From: Evansella sp. LMS18
GTDB lineage: Bacteria; Bacillota; Bacilli; Bacillales; Salisediminibacteriaceae
Assembly: GCF_024362785.1 (NCBI RefSeq)
Contig: NZ_CP093301.1
Coordinates: 1,860,001-1,924,000 of the forward strand
Direction of reading: 5' to 3'
DNA: 64,000 bases
Shown here: one piece after another, positions 46,765-56,174 of the stretch
Layout of the letters: each line of letters starts with the position of its first letter
How positions within the stretch are numbered: the stretch's first letter is position 1
Position numbers and translations under genes: made by a program
The notes under the pieces: generated by a model
What the model was told of the DNA's origin: nothing
Databases searched by the model: none
Seen by the model: the letters and a program-made list of their open reading frames with translations, nothing else

Positions 46765-47703
46765 CTACTTCTGTGAGTTCATACGCTTTCTTAAATCAAA
46801 CCCTAGGTCAATTATACCTAATATGCGAACCACCGTAAGCAACAATGGCAGCAGAAAGCTTACTATCATAATTATAATTGGAAAAGCTACACTTCTCCCC
46901 TTTTTATGGAAAAAGAAGAAAATAAAGGCGAATCCCTGGATAATCATGACCGCTTCCAGAATAGGCATTAAGTTTGCTGCTGCAATAAACAGAGCTGTAC
47001 CTTCTTCCGGATCTGTGAAAACTAAAATGAAAGTTAACAGATAGTACCAAATAAACGACCTAGGAAAGCTCCATTCTCTGAATGGCGGAAACCTTTCAGT
47101 GAGATAGCCGCTTTTTTTTCTCATCCATAATGATGAGATCCACTGGACTAAAAAAGCGTAGCCTGTCCCGAACATAACAAACATTACAGGGGCTATATAT
47201 CCAAGGTGGTTAATAAACTGGTATGCTGCTTCGAACGCTTCTTCATTCTGCGGTCCCATGAAACCTAGCATATCTTCAGAAGCAGCCACAGAATCCCTAA
47301 GTACGTTTTGTATCTCATCCACTGGATTAATGCCTAAAAGTACTATAGATCCAATATAATTAATTAAAATCGCAGCTATAAATGCAAGAGATCCCCCAAG
47401 CAATACTCCAAAAGCATGCTTTTTTCTTCTCAGCAGCTCCCCTGTAACAATACCACCTGCAGCGGTACTGAGAATAAGCGGGAGCGCAAATGGCCCGGTT
47501 ATGATAAAAAGAACAGCCAGGGAAAACAGTGCTAAAAAGATGGCTGGCCTGAGACCATGCCTGTTGGTGAATAGTAAAAAAGGAACCGGAAGTAAAAGCA
47601 ATGTAAATGTACCCAGAACCGGCACGAGCAAAGTAATCAAAATAAAAAGCAGATATGCTCCTAAAGAGATTGCTCCTTCTTTTATAAGCTGGGAGCGTTC
47701 CAT
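46765..47703 (-). CDS. YybS-like DUF2232 membrane protein
   Basis: 312 residues with about eight to nine transmembrane helices and no soluble domain. The family opening EGAISLGAYLLFILITL and the central LLRRKKHAFGVLLGGSLAF region match YybS/DUF2232. Function unknown; the fold has been compared with ECF transporter S components. It is upstream of gdpP and probably cotranscribed, since only 12 nt separate them. GAGGGAACATCT precedes the ATG. Confidence 0.88.
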   Translation of the reverse strand: MERSQLIKEGAISLGAYLLFILITLLVPVLGTFTLLLLPVPFLLFTNRHGLRPAIFLALFSLAVLFIITGPFALPLILSTAAGGIVTGELLRRKKHAFGVLLGGSLAFIAAILINYIGSIVLLGINPVDEIQNVLRDSVAASEDMLGFMGPQNEEAFEAAYQFINHLGYIAPVMFVMFGTGYAFLVQWISSLWMRKKSGYLTERFPPFREWSFPRSFIWYYLLTFILVFTDPEEGTALFIAAANLMPILEAVMIIQGFAFIFFFFHKKGRSVAFPIIIMIVSFLLPLLLTVVRILGIIDLGFDLRKRMNSQK

Positions 47704-47833
47704 AGATGTTCCCTCGTTTCCTGTGTGTTCAAATTAATGTTTCGCTCACTATTGTAGCATGATAGTAATTGAAAGAACAAAACTTCTAAGAGTGTTTACT
47801 GTAATAATTGTCTGTCCGGAATCTTTTAAGTGA

Positions 47834-47870
47834 ATAAAAGAAACACAGCAGGTCCGTCACTGCTGTGCTT
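47834..47870 (-). terminator. Terminator of the rpsF-ssb-rpsR operon
   Basis: Minus strand AGCACAGCAG pairs with CTGCTGTGT and leads into TTCTTTTATT. Confidence 0.82.
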
Positions 47871-47885
47871 CTTTTAATTACTATA

Positions 47886-48113
47886 TTATTCACTCACGTA
47901 AGGAAGCAATGCTACCGTACGTGCACGCTTAATTGCGCGAGTTAACTGACGCTGATACTTAGCGGAAGTACCAGTTACACGGCGAGGAAGAATTTTTCCA
48001 CGTTCAGAAATAAACTTCTTCAGTAAGTCAGTGTCCTTGTAGTCAATTTTTTCAATCTTGTTTACTGTAAAGTAACATACCTTACGGCGTTTTGGACGAC
48101 CACGACGTGCCAT
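47886..48113 (-). CDS. rpsR: 30S ribosomal protein S18
   Basis: 75 residues, the normal length. The core motif [18 protein letters not shown], followed by [19 protein letters not shown] and [11 protein letters not shown], is nearly invariant. It binds 16S rRNA with S6. AAGGAGGGGTTCCT precedes the ATG. Last gene of rpsF-ssb-rpsR. Confidence 0.98.
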   Translation of the reverse strand: MARRGRPKRRKVCYFTVNKIEKIDYKDTDLLKKFISERGKILPRRVTGTSAKYQRQLTRAIKRARTVALLPYVSE

Positions 48114-48160
48114 AGGAACCCCTCCTTCTTATTTATTTTTTATATTAAAACATTATTTTT

Positions 48161-48679
48161 TTAAAATGGCAGATCATCATCATTAATGTCGATAGGTTTG
48201 CCGTCGTTGGCAAACGGATCGTCATTACTGTTTCCTGATGAACCGCCTTGCTGGCCAAATCCTTGTCCAGATCCCTGGTTCGGAGTATTTTGATAACCGC
48301 TGCCGCCCTGACCCTGCTCATAAGAACCATACTGCTCACGGTTTCCGCCGCCAGATGCTCCACGCGGCTCCAGGAACTGCACGCTTTCTGCTACAACTTC
48401 TGTCATAAATACACGGCGACCTTCGTTATTATCAAAGCTTCGTGTCTGAATGCGGCCATCTACACCTGCCAAACTTCCCTTTTTCAGGTAGTTTGCCACG
48501 TTTTCAGCCTGCTTCCTCCAAATCACACAGTTAATAAAATCGGCTTCCCGGTTTCCCTGCTGATTGGAAAAAGGACGGTTAACAGCCAAAGTGAAAGTTG
48601 CAACAGCAATGCCATTAGCAGTATACCGTAATTCTGGATCCTTCGTTAAGCGGCCGACTAAAACAACTCGGTTAATCAT
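48161..48679 (-). CDS. ssb: Single-stranded DNA-binding protein
   Basis: 172 residues. N-terminal OB-fold (about 1-105) starting [20 protein letters not shown], then a disordered Gly/Gln/Asn-rich linker (about 108-160; several GQGSGQG-like units) and the acidic partner-binding tip DINDDDLPF. This is the essential SsbA-type protein between rpsF and rpsR. The linker is typical in length. GGGGAGGAGTTCGG precedes the ATG. Confidence 0.97.
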   Translation of the reverse strand: MINRVVLVGRLTKDPELRYTANGIAVATFTLAVNRPFSNQQGNREADFINCVIWRKQAENVANYLKKGSLAGVDGRIQTRSFDNNEGRRVFMTEVVAESVQFLEPRGASGGGNREQYGSYEQGQGGSGYQNTPNQGSGQGFGQQGGSSGNSNDDPFANDGKPIDINDDDLPF

Positions 48680-48721
48680 CCGAACTCCTCCCCGGAATTA
48701 AAAATAGTACTTATTTATGAT

Positions 48722-49009
48722 CTATTCGTCATCACGAACAACTAAAGTACGAATAACGTTGTCGTTGATTTTGATCAGACGGTTGAATTCGTCAATAGCT
48801 TCAGATGGAGCGTTTACGTGTAAAAGCACGTAGTAGCCTTCTTTGAAGTCATCGATTTCGTAAGCTAAACGACGCTTACCTTTTTCCTCAACGTTTTCGA
48901 CTTCTGCGCCATTGTCCGCTAATACCTTGTTAAAACGTTCAACAACTTCTTTTGTTGCAGATTCTTCAAGATTTGGACGTACAATATACATGATTTCATA
49001 CTTGCGCAT
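48722..49009 (-). CDS. rpsF: 30S ribosomal protein S6
   Basis: 95 residues. [16 protein letters not shown] opens the ferredoxin-like fold, and [20 protein letters not shown] is the conserved centre. First gene of the rpsF-ssb-rpsR operon. AAAGGAGGTGACGAGAC precedes the ATG. The leader (49010-49075) contains a CTTAT/ATAAG hairpin that may belong to an S6:S18-type autoregulatory structure, but I cannot confirm the motif. Confidence 0.97.
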   Translation of the reverse strand: MRKYEIMYIVRPNLEESATKEVVERFNKVLADNGAEVENVEEKGKRRLAYEIDDFKEGYYVLLHVNAPSEAIDEFNRLIKINDNVIRTLVVRDDE

Positions 49010-49261
49010 GTCTCGTCACCTCCTTTTGGTCTAAGGCCCTTATTCGCTGATAAGAGCAAGGAGCAAATAAAATACAGTTATTGCTCGCAATTGTCAATTA
49101 TAGCAGAAGCTTATCTTTTATACAAGTTTCTTTTATTATTTATTTAGTGTTTACTTCATTAGGATTCTTCTAAAAAAGACTCTGTTAAATTTGTTATTGA
49201 TTACGATTTCGTTTCTTTAAATAAGCCTTTTTAACCTGCAACACGTAATAAAGAAAAGTAA

Positions 49262-49450
49262 AATAAGCGGAGATTATCCGGTTATCTGCTGACTGGAGGT
49301 GGTTTCAGGGGTAAATAAGAGGAATTTTTCCGCTTATGAAAAGAAAAATCCCCCATTTTTGAATTATTTAAGTTAATAGGCGGAATCTCTCCGTTTATTT
49401 AGCTGTTTTTACCTGCTTATTACGAATTAAGGGAAGTTTTTCCGCCTATT
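49262..49450. repeat. Four spaced imperfect palindromes between rpsF and ychF
   Basis: Four copies of a ~25-base imperfect palindrome lie at 49262-49285 (AATAAGCGGAGATTATCCGG), 49314-49337 (AATAAGAGGAATTTTTCCGC), 49375-49399 (AATAGGCGGAATCTCTCCGT) and 49425-49450 (AATTAAGGGAAGTTTTTCCG); each sequence is given for its first 20 bases and each ends in TTAT or TATT. Start-to-start distances are 52, 61 and 50 bases. The consensus is AATARGCGGAAnnnnTCCGCYTATT. The copies differ from each other, so they are not a recent amplification. This is the only notable content of the 586-base gap. They could be protein-binding sites or small extragenic palindromes. Confidence 0.75.
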
Positions 49451-49545
49451 TATTAATCGGCTTCATAAACTTCCTCAACCGATAAGTGCAAGCTTTAAAA
49501 TTATACGAAAAACTCCTTGGTCAATCCGAAAAAAACGTGCAACCC

Positions 49546-49588
49546 AAAAAGGGGCAGAACAGGCTGTACTAACCCTTCTGTCCCCTTT
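49546..49588 (-). terminator. Terminator of ychF
   Basis: Minus strand GAAAGGGGACAGAA pairs with TTCTGCCCCTTT and is followed by TTGGG; the stem is long, the T run short. Confidence 0.75.
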
Positions 49589-49595
49589 CACTAAA

Positions 49596-50696
49596 TTACA
49601 CGTTAAAACGGAAGTGAATAACATCGCCGTCTTTTACCACATAATCTTTACCTTCAAGGCGTACTTTACCATTTTCTTTCGCAACAGCCATGGATCCCGC
49701 TGAAACGAGGTCTTCATAGGAGACTACTTCCGCACGGATAAACCCACGTTCAAAGTCTGTATGGATTACTCCTGCAGCCTGGGGAGCTTTAGTGCCCTGG
49801 CGGATTGTCCAGGCGCGTACTTCCTGTTTGCCTGCGGTGAAGTAAGTTTCCAGTCCAAGGAGGTTGTAAGCAGCTTTAATGAGCTTGTCGAGACCTGATT
49901 CTTCAATACCAAGATCATTGAGGAACTCTTCTTTTTCATCCCCTTCAAGCTCTGCTATCTCTTCTTCAATTTTTGCGCAGACTACAATTACTTCGGAATT
50001 TTCAGCTGCAGCAAATTCTCTTACTCTTTGTACATAAGGATTGGAGTCCGCGTCAAGCAGCTCTTCCTCACTGACATTTGCTGCATAAAGCACAGGTTTC
50101 ATAGTCAGTAAATGAAGTCCTTTAGCAATTTTCTCCTGTTCCTTCGTAAGTTCCACACTGCGGGCCGGTTTCTCATCTTCAAAGGCTCCCCTTAGTTTTG
50201 AAAGCACTTCGAATTCAATCATTGACTCTTTATCTTTTTGTTTAGCCTGCTTTTCAACTTTACCAATTCGTTTTTCAACGGTTTCCAAATCAGCAAGTAT
50301 AAGTTCAAGGTTTATTACTTCAATATCCCTGATTGGGTCAACGCTGCCGGAAACGTGAGTAATATTGTCATCATTGAAACAACGAACGACATGAGAGATA
50401 GCATCTACTTGCCTGATATGGGACAGGAACTTATTTCCCAGCCCTTCCCCTTTACTGGCCCCCTCAACGATACCAGCAATGTCAGTGAATTCAAACGCAG
50501 TTGGCACTGTTTTTTCCGGTTCTACTAATTCCGTAAGTTTGTCCAGACGGTGATCTGGCACTTCTACAATACCTACGTTTGGGTCGATTGTGCAAAACGG
50601 ATAGTTGGCAGACTCTGCCCCTGCCTGTGTAATTGCATTAAATAACGTTGACTTGCCTACGTTAGGCAGACCGACGATTCCAGTTGTTAACGCCAT
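49596..50696 (-). CDS. ychF: Redox-regulated ATPase/GTPase YchF (EngD)
   Basis: 366 residues, full length. The Obg-like P-loop domain begins GIVGLPNVGKSTLFNAI, with FTDIAGIVEGASKGEGLG as switch/G3 and the altered G4 (YAANVSEEE), which favours ATP over GTP in this family. A coiled-coil insert (about 130-200) and the C-terminal TGS domain with FTAGKQEVRAWT follow. It binds ribosomes and is linked with stress responses. AAAGGAGTATGAATT precedes the ATG. It is a single-gene unit between two repeat-bearing non-coding regions. Confidence 0.97.
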   Translation of the reverse strand: MALTTGIVGLPNVGKSTLFNAITQAGAESANYPFCTIDPNVGIVEVPDHRLDKLTELVEPEKTVPTAFEFTDIAGIVEGASKGEGLGNKFLSHIRQVDAISHVVRCFNDDNITHVSGSVDPIRDIEVINLELILADLETVEKRIGKVEKQAKQKDKESMIEFEVLSKLRGAFEDEKPARSVELTKEQEKIAKGLHLLTMKPVLYAANVSEEELLDADSNPYVQRVREFAAAENSEVIVVCAKIEEEIAELEGDEKEEFLNDLGIEESGLDKLIKAAYNLLGLETYFTAGKQEVRAWTIRQGTKAPQAAGVIHTDFERGFIRAEVVSYEDLVSAGSMAVAKENGKVRLEGKDYVVKDGDVIHFRFNV

Positions 50697-50857
50697 AATT
50701 CATACTCCTTTATATTAAGCTGTTTAATTTCTCTTTATAATCAAAATAAACGGCAATTTAAATTTTTTATTTAGTCTTAAATGAATCAATTTCATAATTC
50801 AAGATTTTCAACTTTAACGCGAACATTATCTTAAAAGTTACTTTGTTGTTCGATTTA

Positions 50858-51091
50858 CGCTTCAGACGGACGCGTTCTGCGGGCACGGCTTCAACTAATT
50901 TTTGCCGGCTGAACGACGTCAAAAATGGATTTTCAGCTCGCTCTGTTCCCGCAAGAACGAGCATCTTCTTCACCGCAAATACATCGAGTTGTCTCGACGG
51001 ATATTCTATGGAGCTAAGCTGGCAAAACTCTTTTTGCGACGAGTAACCGCAGGAGCAGAGGAAGAGACAGTCACCGCCGTCTTACGCTGCA
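50858..51091. repeat. GC-richer palindromic element upstream of ychF
   Basis: A block of about 235 bases, clearly more GC-rich than its flanks, with nested inverted repeats. Outer arms are GCTTCAGACGGACGCG (50859-) and, inverted, ACCGCCGTCTTACGCTG (51072-). The left inner arm CGTTCTGCGGGCACGGCTTC (50873-) is matched by CGCTCTGTTCCCGCAAGAAC (50939-). Another dyad CGAG/CTCG is at about 50985. ORFs across it have no ribosome binding site. Structure and composition are like large intergenic palindromic repeats of Bacillus genomes, probably a non-coding mobile or REP-like element. Confidence 0.6.
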
Positions 51092-51213
51092 ATCGAAAAG
51101 TAATATTCATCTTTTTTTATTCTAACCCTATATTTGAATTCATTCAAAGAACAAATTAATTTGTTCCATTTCAGTTATGTTACCGCATCCTTACCAATTA
51201 TAGAGATACTTAA

Positions 51214-51281
51214 TAAAAAAAACAAGGCTTCCTCCAGGTACTGGGAGCTATTTTGCTCCCCATGCTTTGAAGGAATCCTTG
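51214..51281 (-). terminator. Terminator of the molybdopterin oxidoreductase gene
   Basis: Minus strand CAAGGATTCCTTC, an inner GGGAGC/GCTCCC stem and GGAGGAAGCCTTG make a long compound hairpin followed by eight T. Confidence 0.9.
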
Positions 51282-51314
51282 AACTTGGAATCTTTTAATC
51301 TATTATCTGTGTTT

Positions 51315-53330
51315 TCAGGCCTTTTCTATACTAACCCGGCAGTCGTATAAGATGCTTCCTTGCCCCATATCCGATTCTCCATGCGGGGTAAGGACATTCA
51401 CACTGCCTCCGAACCTCTTCCCTCTTCCTTCGTCTATATTGATTGTCGAGCTGTGAAGGCCAGGCTGTATTTTTATCTTGCCGGTTAATTCTCCTCGTTC
51501 ATTCCAGACTCTGACATTATCGTCATTCGTCAAATCTATGTTTTCGGCAATGTTGCTGGCAACCTCGATCACATTATAGTCTCTCGTATTAATGTGTAAA
51601 TAATGCTGGGAGTGGTTGGACCTTAAGGGATGAAGAGAAAGAAGCAAATACGGATATTTCTCAGTCAGTTCCTTATCTGTATCTCCTGCTTCAGAAGGGT
51701 GCAGGAGCTGGACTGCTCCTTCTTCTTTCATATATTCCGCTCTCTTTGAATAAAATTCATATTTACCCGTAGGTGTCTGGAACTTTAAGCTGCTCCATGG
51801 GATCTCCTTTACAGGAAGCTTTAAAAAACCTTGCTCTTTTAAATGTTCTACAGACCAGCCTTTTTTTCTTAAACTTTCTGTACCTATAGCCAGCCATTCA
51901 TTTAAGGTGTAATCAAAGTATTCTCCGAAGCCTAGTTTTTCGGCAAGCTGTGTCCAAATCCACAAATCGGACTTAGCTTGTCCTGGCGGCTCTGAGAGCT
52001 TGGGGCCATAATTCGCATAGCTGTGGTACATGGAAGCATAGTAAATATCCTCTTCCTCAAATACGGAAGTGACTGGTAGAACATAATCAGCCAGCTCTGC
52101 GGTATCTGTCATATACTGATCCATTACCACTACTGTCCCTGCTTTTTTAAATGCTTTCTCTGCAAGATTAGTATTTGGAAGCTGTGTGAGGGGATTGCTT
52201 CTGCTCACCACAATCATTTCCACCGGAGGCTCTGTGGCTGTAAGAATTTTCTCCGCCTGGTTCATTCGTGTAAAAGTCCTGATTTCCGCTTCTTTGCTGC
52301 GCAGGGCGAGCTCTGCTGTATCAAAGCTTTGGCCTGCCGCCAGATTGCCATAGTTTACTCCGCCGCCTGGAATCCCAATATTGCCGCTTATTGCCCCAAG
52401 AGCGTCGATCAGCCTTATGGTATTCCCTCCGTTTTTATACCTTTGCATCCCAAGGCCTGCGTAGGTTGTAACAGGACCCTCGGTGTATACCTCAGCCAGT
52501 CTGTTTATATCTTTAAAACTTACACCTGTAGTCGTCTCAATGAATTCAAAACTTACGCTATCCAGTTCCTTCTGAAGTGTATCAAAACCATAAGTTGCTT
52601 CTTTGATAAATGTTTTATCTTCTCTTCCATTCTTTAGAATAGCCTTTATAATTCCTGCAGCCAGGAAACCATCACTTCCGGGCTTAACAGAAATAAATTG
52701 ATCGGCCATCTCCGCTGTCTGGTTTCTGTAAGGGTCTATAACTGTAAGTTTAATTCCTTTTTTCTTTGCTTTTTTCAAGTATCCAAGAAGGTGCATGTTT
52801 GTTCTGGCTACGTTTCTTCCCCAGATAACCACATGTCTGCTGTTCAGGATATCTTCCGGGGCATGGGCAAGACTGTTTCCAAAGTCTCTGACCTGTGCTT
52901 CAATCCCAGCTCCCCAGCATAAACTCCCCTCTACTTTCGTCCAGCCTCCGAATGCTCTGAAAAACCGCTCATCAATATTTTTAAGCAACCCATTATTTGA
53001 ATAATCATGGCTGTGTAAAACAGACGTAGGACCATACAGCTCTTTAGCATACTCCAGTTTACCTGCTATTTCCTGAAGAGCCTTTTCCCAGGTTATCTCT
53101 TCCCAGGTTCCATTAACCTTTTTTAAAGGAACAGTCAGCCGCTCCTGATGGTTCGACCTCTCAGCCAGCATTCTTCCTCTGCCGCATATTTTCCCTTCTG
53201 TTACAGGGTGTTCTTTATTGCCTTCTACTTTGCTTACTTTTCCATTTACAACGGTTACTTTAAAACTGCAGGCATCCCAGCAGTTTAGTGGGCATGCTGA
53301 TATATGTTCAGTTGTGATATTGTTATCCAT
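51315..53330 (-). CDS. Molybdopterin-dependent oxidoreductase (YyaE-like)
   Basis: 671 residues of the DMSO-reductase/formate-dehydrogenase superfamily. The N-terminal 4Fe-4S site is HISACPLNCWDACSF with a fourth Cys in KICGRGR; the metal-near Cys is in GSLCWGAG (about residue 145). Cofactor-binding IDPYRNQTAEMAD, NIGIPGGGVNYGN and RSNPLTQLPNT follow, and the molydopterin-dinucleotide-binding domain closes the protein. Cytosolic, with no twin-Arg signal. Electron donor and acceptor are unknown. The ATG at 53330 overlaps the end of the DUF951 gene by 8 nt; a TTG three codons earlier is less likely. YyaE is at the same place in B. subtilis. Confidence 0.88.
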   Translation of the reverse strand: MDNNITTEHISACPLNCWDACSFKVTVVNGKVSKVEGNKEHPVTEGKICGRGRMLAERSNHQERLTVPLKKVNGTWEEITWEKALQEIAGKLEYAKELYGPTSVLHSHDYSNNGLLKNIDERFFRAFGGWTKVEGSLCWGAGIEAQVRDFGNSLAHAPEDILNSRHVVIWGRNVARTNMHLLGYLKKAKKKGIKLTVIDPYRNQTAEMADQFISVKPGSDGFLAAGIIKAILKNGREDKTFIKEATYGFDTLQKELDSVSFEFIETTTGVSFKDINRLAEVYTEGPVTTYAGLGMQRYKNGGNTIRLIDALGAISGNIGIPGGGVNYGNLAAGQSFDTAELALRSKEAEIRTFTRMNQAEKILTATEPPVEMIVVSRSNPLTQLPNTNLAEKAFKKAGTVVVMDQYMTDTAELADYVLPVTSVFEEEDIYYASMYHSYANYGPKLSEPPGQAKSDLWIWTQLAEKLGFGEYFDYTLNEWLAIGTESLRKKGWSVEHLKEQGFLKLPVKEIPWSSLKFQTPTGKYEFYSKRAEYMKEEGAVQLLHPSEAGDTDKELTEKYPYLLLSLHPLRSNHSQHYLHINTRDYNVIEVASNIAENIDLTNDDNVRVWNERGELTGKIKIQPGLHSSTINIDEGRGKRFGGSVNVLTPHGESDMGQGSILYDCRVSIEKA

Positions 53331-53517
53331 GATGCTCAATTACCCGTTTCATTTTTTTCGTGAATTCTCTTCTCGGAAGCATTACACTATGATCGCATCC
53401 AAGACACTTAATCCGGATGTCCATCCCCATACGGATTATTTTCCATCGGTTTTCCCCACAAGGATGAGGCTTTTTCATTTCTACTACATCATTTAACACA
53501 TAAGCGCCCTCTCCCAT
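53323..53517 (-). CDS. DUF951 family protein (YyzM-like)
   Basis: 64 residues, the complete small DUF951 domain: VVEMKKPHPCGENRWKIIR, then GMDIRIKCLGC and VMLPRREF. The Cys of PCG and the CLGC pair suggest zinc binding. The fold is a small beta barrel of unknown function conserved in Firmicutes near ychF. It overlaps the following oxidoreductase gene by 8 nt. GGGAGAGGGCG-type site lies near the start. Confidence 0.9.
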   Translation of the reverse strand: MGEGAYVLNDVVEMKKPHPCGENRWKIIRMGMDIRIKCLGCDHSVMLPRREFTKKMKRVIEHHG

Positions 53518-53616
53518 GATCGTACACTTCCCTTCTTCTTCAAAACCATATTTCTGAAATTATACTACAGCACTGCACTGATGTGCTAACAGAATTATTG
53601 TATTTTCATATTCTGT

Positions 53617-54645
53617 TCAGCTAAGTGGCTTATCCTCAAATCTGTGTGTAATAGGATAAAGTAGAATAGCTGCCAGGATATAGAGATTCAGGATGCCATA
53701 CAGCGGGTATAAAATTCCAATGAGTTTCGCGAATCCTATTGTTGTCAGGGGAATCATTAATAACAAAAGTAAGAAGGAAAGCTGCCAGAACGGCATTTTC
53801 ACATACTCAGATATTCTGGTGCAGAGGCCAAGGAGACCTGAGGCCGCAGTTGTGTAAATTGCCGCCCATAACAGACCTGACATCACCAGCACCATGAAGT
53901 ACGGGTAATGTTTCAAAATAGCAAACAAGGGAATCTCATAAAGCATCACCTCGTTAGCTACAGTCAGCAAAGACTCGTTATACAGAAACGATATAAATCC
54001 AAGGAGCAGAGCACTTCCCAGACTGGCAATCCATAACTCCCCTTTATGGTTAATTTTATGGCCAATAGCTGCAAGTACGGCTACCAAAGGAAGGATGTTT
54101 AAGGCAGTGAATGTAAAGGCTGAAGGCCAGTTACTCTGTTTACCTGCATCTATATGAAGCTGGAATCCGGAAGTCCACTGAAAAACAAATAAAGTGCCCA
54201 ATAAAAAAGTAATCAGGATTGGAATAATCATGGCATTCATGGAAGTCATCCCATTTATCCCCCAGATAAACAGAATAACGAGTAACCCCGAGATAATTAA
54301 TACACCATACCAGTACGGTATATGAAGCACTTCCAGTGTCGCACCACCGCCTGCAATCATAATTACAGTCGTGGAGAATAAATACAGAACAATCATCCCA
54401 TCATAAAGCCCTGTTAACCTGGCACCCATAAATTCTCTTAAAACTGGTATGTAATGCTTCGTTTTTCGCTGTCTGCTTACATCCATAATGACGTACGTGC
54501 AAATAAAGAAAAGAATGGAAAACAGAATGATAGCTAAAGTACTTTCCGTACCAAAAAATTGCCATAATTCTCTCCCTGAAGCATATCCGGCACCTATCAT
54601 CGTACCAATAATCAGAAACATCCACTTTAACCCTGCTAACAACAT
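53617..54645 (-). CDS. YkvI-like integral membrane protein
   Basis: 342 residues with ten or more transmembrane helices. The N-terminal GTMIGAGYASGRELWQFFG motif matches the YkvI family, distantly related to the amino acid/sodium transporters of the LeuT fold (unwound helix GxGxxSG). Further family hints are IAGGGATLEV and AAIGHKINHKGELW. Substrate unknown. AAAGAGGGGAAAGCT precedes the ATG. It is read divergently from yyaC. Confidence 0.82.
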   Translation of the reverse strand: MLLAGLKWMFLIIGTMIGAGYASGRELWQFFGTESTLAIILFSILFFICTYVIMDVSRQRKTKHYIPVLREFMGARLTGLYDGMIVLYLFSTTVIMIAGGGATLEVLHIPYWYGVLIISGLLVILFIWGINGMTSMNAMIIPILITFLLGTLFVFQWTSGFQLHIDAGKQSNWPSAFTFTALNILPLVAVLAAIGHKINHKGELWIASLGSALLLGFISFLYNESLLTVANEVMLYEIPLFAILKHYPYFMVLVMSGLLWAAIYTTAASGLLGLCTRISEYVKMPFWQLSFLLLLLMIPLTTIGFAKLIGILYPLYGILNLYILAAILLYPITHRFEDKPLS

Positions 54646-54732
54646 AGCTTTCCCCTCTTTTTCTTTTATTTGACGTATAGATTAATAATTTTATCCGTAT
54701 ACTGTTATTACTATTTATGAAATGAGGGTTGT

Positions 54733-55353
54733 ATGATGTTTTATGGACAACTTTTTCCGCAAAAGAAAAATAACTCATTTCGTTTCCATATTGAAGAACC
54801 TTTAGCGATCAGTGATATGGCTAAGAAAATATATTCGTTCTTTCCTAAAGATCCTTCCAGGGAAATTGTTGTTGTTTGTATTGGTACGGACAGATCAACC
54901 GGTGATAGTCTTGGTCCCCTTGTAGGGACGAAACTGGAGGAAAGAAGGTTTAATTCCTTTACTGTCTATGGGACTCTGAAACAGCCTGTCCATGCAAAAA
55001 ACCTGCAGGAAACTATTGATAACATCGAAAACAACCACGTAAATCCTTTTATTATTGCTATTGATGCCTGTCTCGGGCGTTCTTCCAGTGTTGGTTATAT
55101 GACAGTGGCTGATGGACCGGTCCGGCCAGGTGCAGCCGTTCAGAAACAGCTCCCGAGCGTTGGCAATATGCATATTACCGGCATAGTGAACGTTAATGGC
55201 TTTATGGAAATTATGGTTCTCCAGAACACAAGGCTATCCTTCGTAATGGAAATGGCGGAAATTATCTCGAGAGCTATTGCACGCAGTGCCCGTTGGCGTG
55301 ACAGCACCCCCGGGTGGCTGACTACACTAATACAGCGGGAAAATTTCAGTTGA
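54733..55353 (+). CDS. yyaC: Sporulation-associated YyaC family protein
   Basis: 206 residues. The central motif VVVCIGTDRSTGDSLGPLVG, followed by IIAIDACLGRSSSVGYMTVA and VGNMHITGIVNVNGFM, defines the YyaC family, related in fold to the GPR germination protease and HybD-type maturation proteases. Asp residues in GTDRS and AIDACLG correspond to the likely active site. Found in endospore formers, so this supports a sporulating host. It is the only plus-strand gene in the right half, and convergent with the DUF554 gene. GAGGGTTGT precedes a tandem ATGATG; the first is used here. Confidence 0.9.
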   Translation: MMFYGQLFPQKKNNSFRFHIEEPLAISDMAKKIYSFFPKDPSREIVVVCIGTDRSTGDSLGPLVGTKLEERRFNSFTVYGTLKQPVHAKNLQETIDNIENNHVNPFIIAIDACLGRSSSVGYMTVADGPVRPGAAVQKQLPSVGNMHITGIVNVNGFMEIMVLQNTRLSFVMEMAEIISRAIARSARWRDSTPGWLTTLIQRENFS

Positions 55354-55404
55354 GCTATGTGAAAATAATATGAGTGAAGCTGGGTAGTCACTCCTCTAGC
55401 CAAT

Positions 55405-55446
55405 TAAAAAAGTGTTCCCATTAATCCATATTGGGAACACTTTTAT
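55405..55446. terminator. Bidirectional terminator between yyaC and DUF554 gene
   Basis: AAAAGTGTTCCCA pairs with TGGGAACACTTTT around an 11-nt loop. Confidence 0.92.
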
Positions 55447-55457
55447 TATGAACGCTG

Positions 55458-56162
55458 TTAAAACCACAAACTAATTACCGTCACTCCAATAATTGTTATT
55501 AAAATGGCAGGAAGTAAATTAGCAATCCTTATTTTAGGAATCCCTAAAATATTGAGCCCTATACCTATAATCATAATTCCGCCTACAGCGGTTATTTCAC
55601 TAATAAACAAGTTCAGTGACTCTTGCGGGACCCATTGGACAATCAATGTTGCCGATAGTGCGATTGCCCCTTGATAAAGAACTACGGGAATAGCCGAAAA
55701 CATTACTCCTATCCCTAATGTAGCCGCAAAAACAACCGCTGAAAAACCATCCATAACTGATTTAGTAAACAAGACAGAATGATCCTGCCTGAATCCGCTG
55801 TCCAGTGCTCCAATAATAGCCATTGCGCCTACTACATATAATAAAGTCGCTGCTACAAAACCTTCCGTAATTTTGCTGTCTCCACTCTTGCTCATTTTAC
55901 GCTCAATCAACTGGCCCAGTTCATTAAGTTTTCCTTCAATATTCCATCTTTCCCCAAGCAACGCGCCTATAGCAAGGCTTAAAATTACTAAAAGAAAATA
56001 CTGCCCTTCCATCGCCATCGTGACACCAAGCACGATGACTGCCAGCCCGATAGCCTTCATGATCGTATCTTTCATATCTGCTGGAAAGCGCCTCAGCTTC
56101 ACTCCTATCCAGGCGCCTAAAACTATTGCTATACCATTTACTATGGTTCCAGTTAAGACCAT
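55458..56162 (-). CDS. DUF554 family membrane protein
   Basis: 234 residues with about six to seven transmembrane helices. The DUF554 signature GTIVNGIAIVLGAWIGVKLR opens the protein, and GALLGERWNIEGKLNELGQ follows near residue 70. Related to YdfK/YqgA; transport function is suspected but not shown. AGGGGAGAAGAGTA precedes the ATG. It is 12 nt downstream of the class-V aminotransferase gene, so both are probably on one message. Confidence 0.88.
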   Translation of the reverse strand: MVLTGTIVNGIAIVLGAWIGVKLRRFPADMKDTIMKAIGLAVIVLGVTMAMEGQYFLLVILSLAIGALLGERWNIEGKLNELGQLIERKMSKSGDSKITEGFVAATLLYVVGAMAIIGALDSGFRQDHSVLFTKSVMDGFSAVVFAATLGIGVMFSAIPVVLYQGAIALSATLIVQWVPQESLNLFISEITAVGGIMIIGIGLNILGIPKIRIANLLPAILITIIGVTVISLWF

Positions 56163-56174
56163 TACTCTTCTCCC

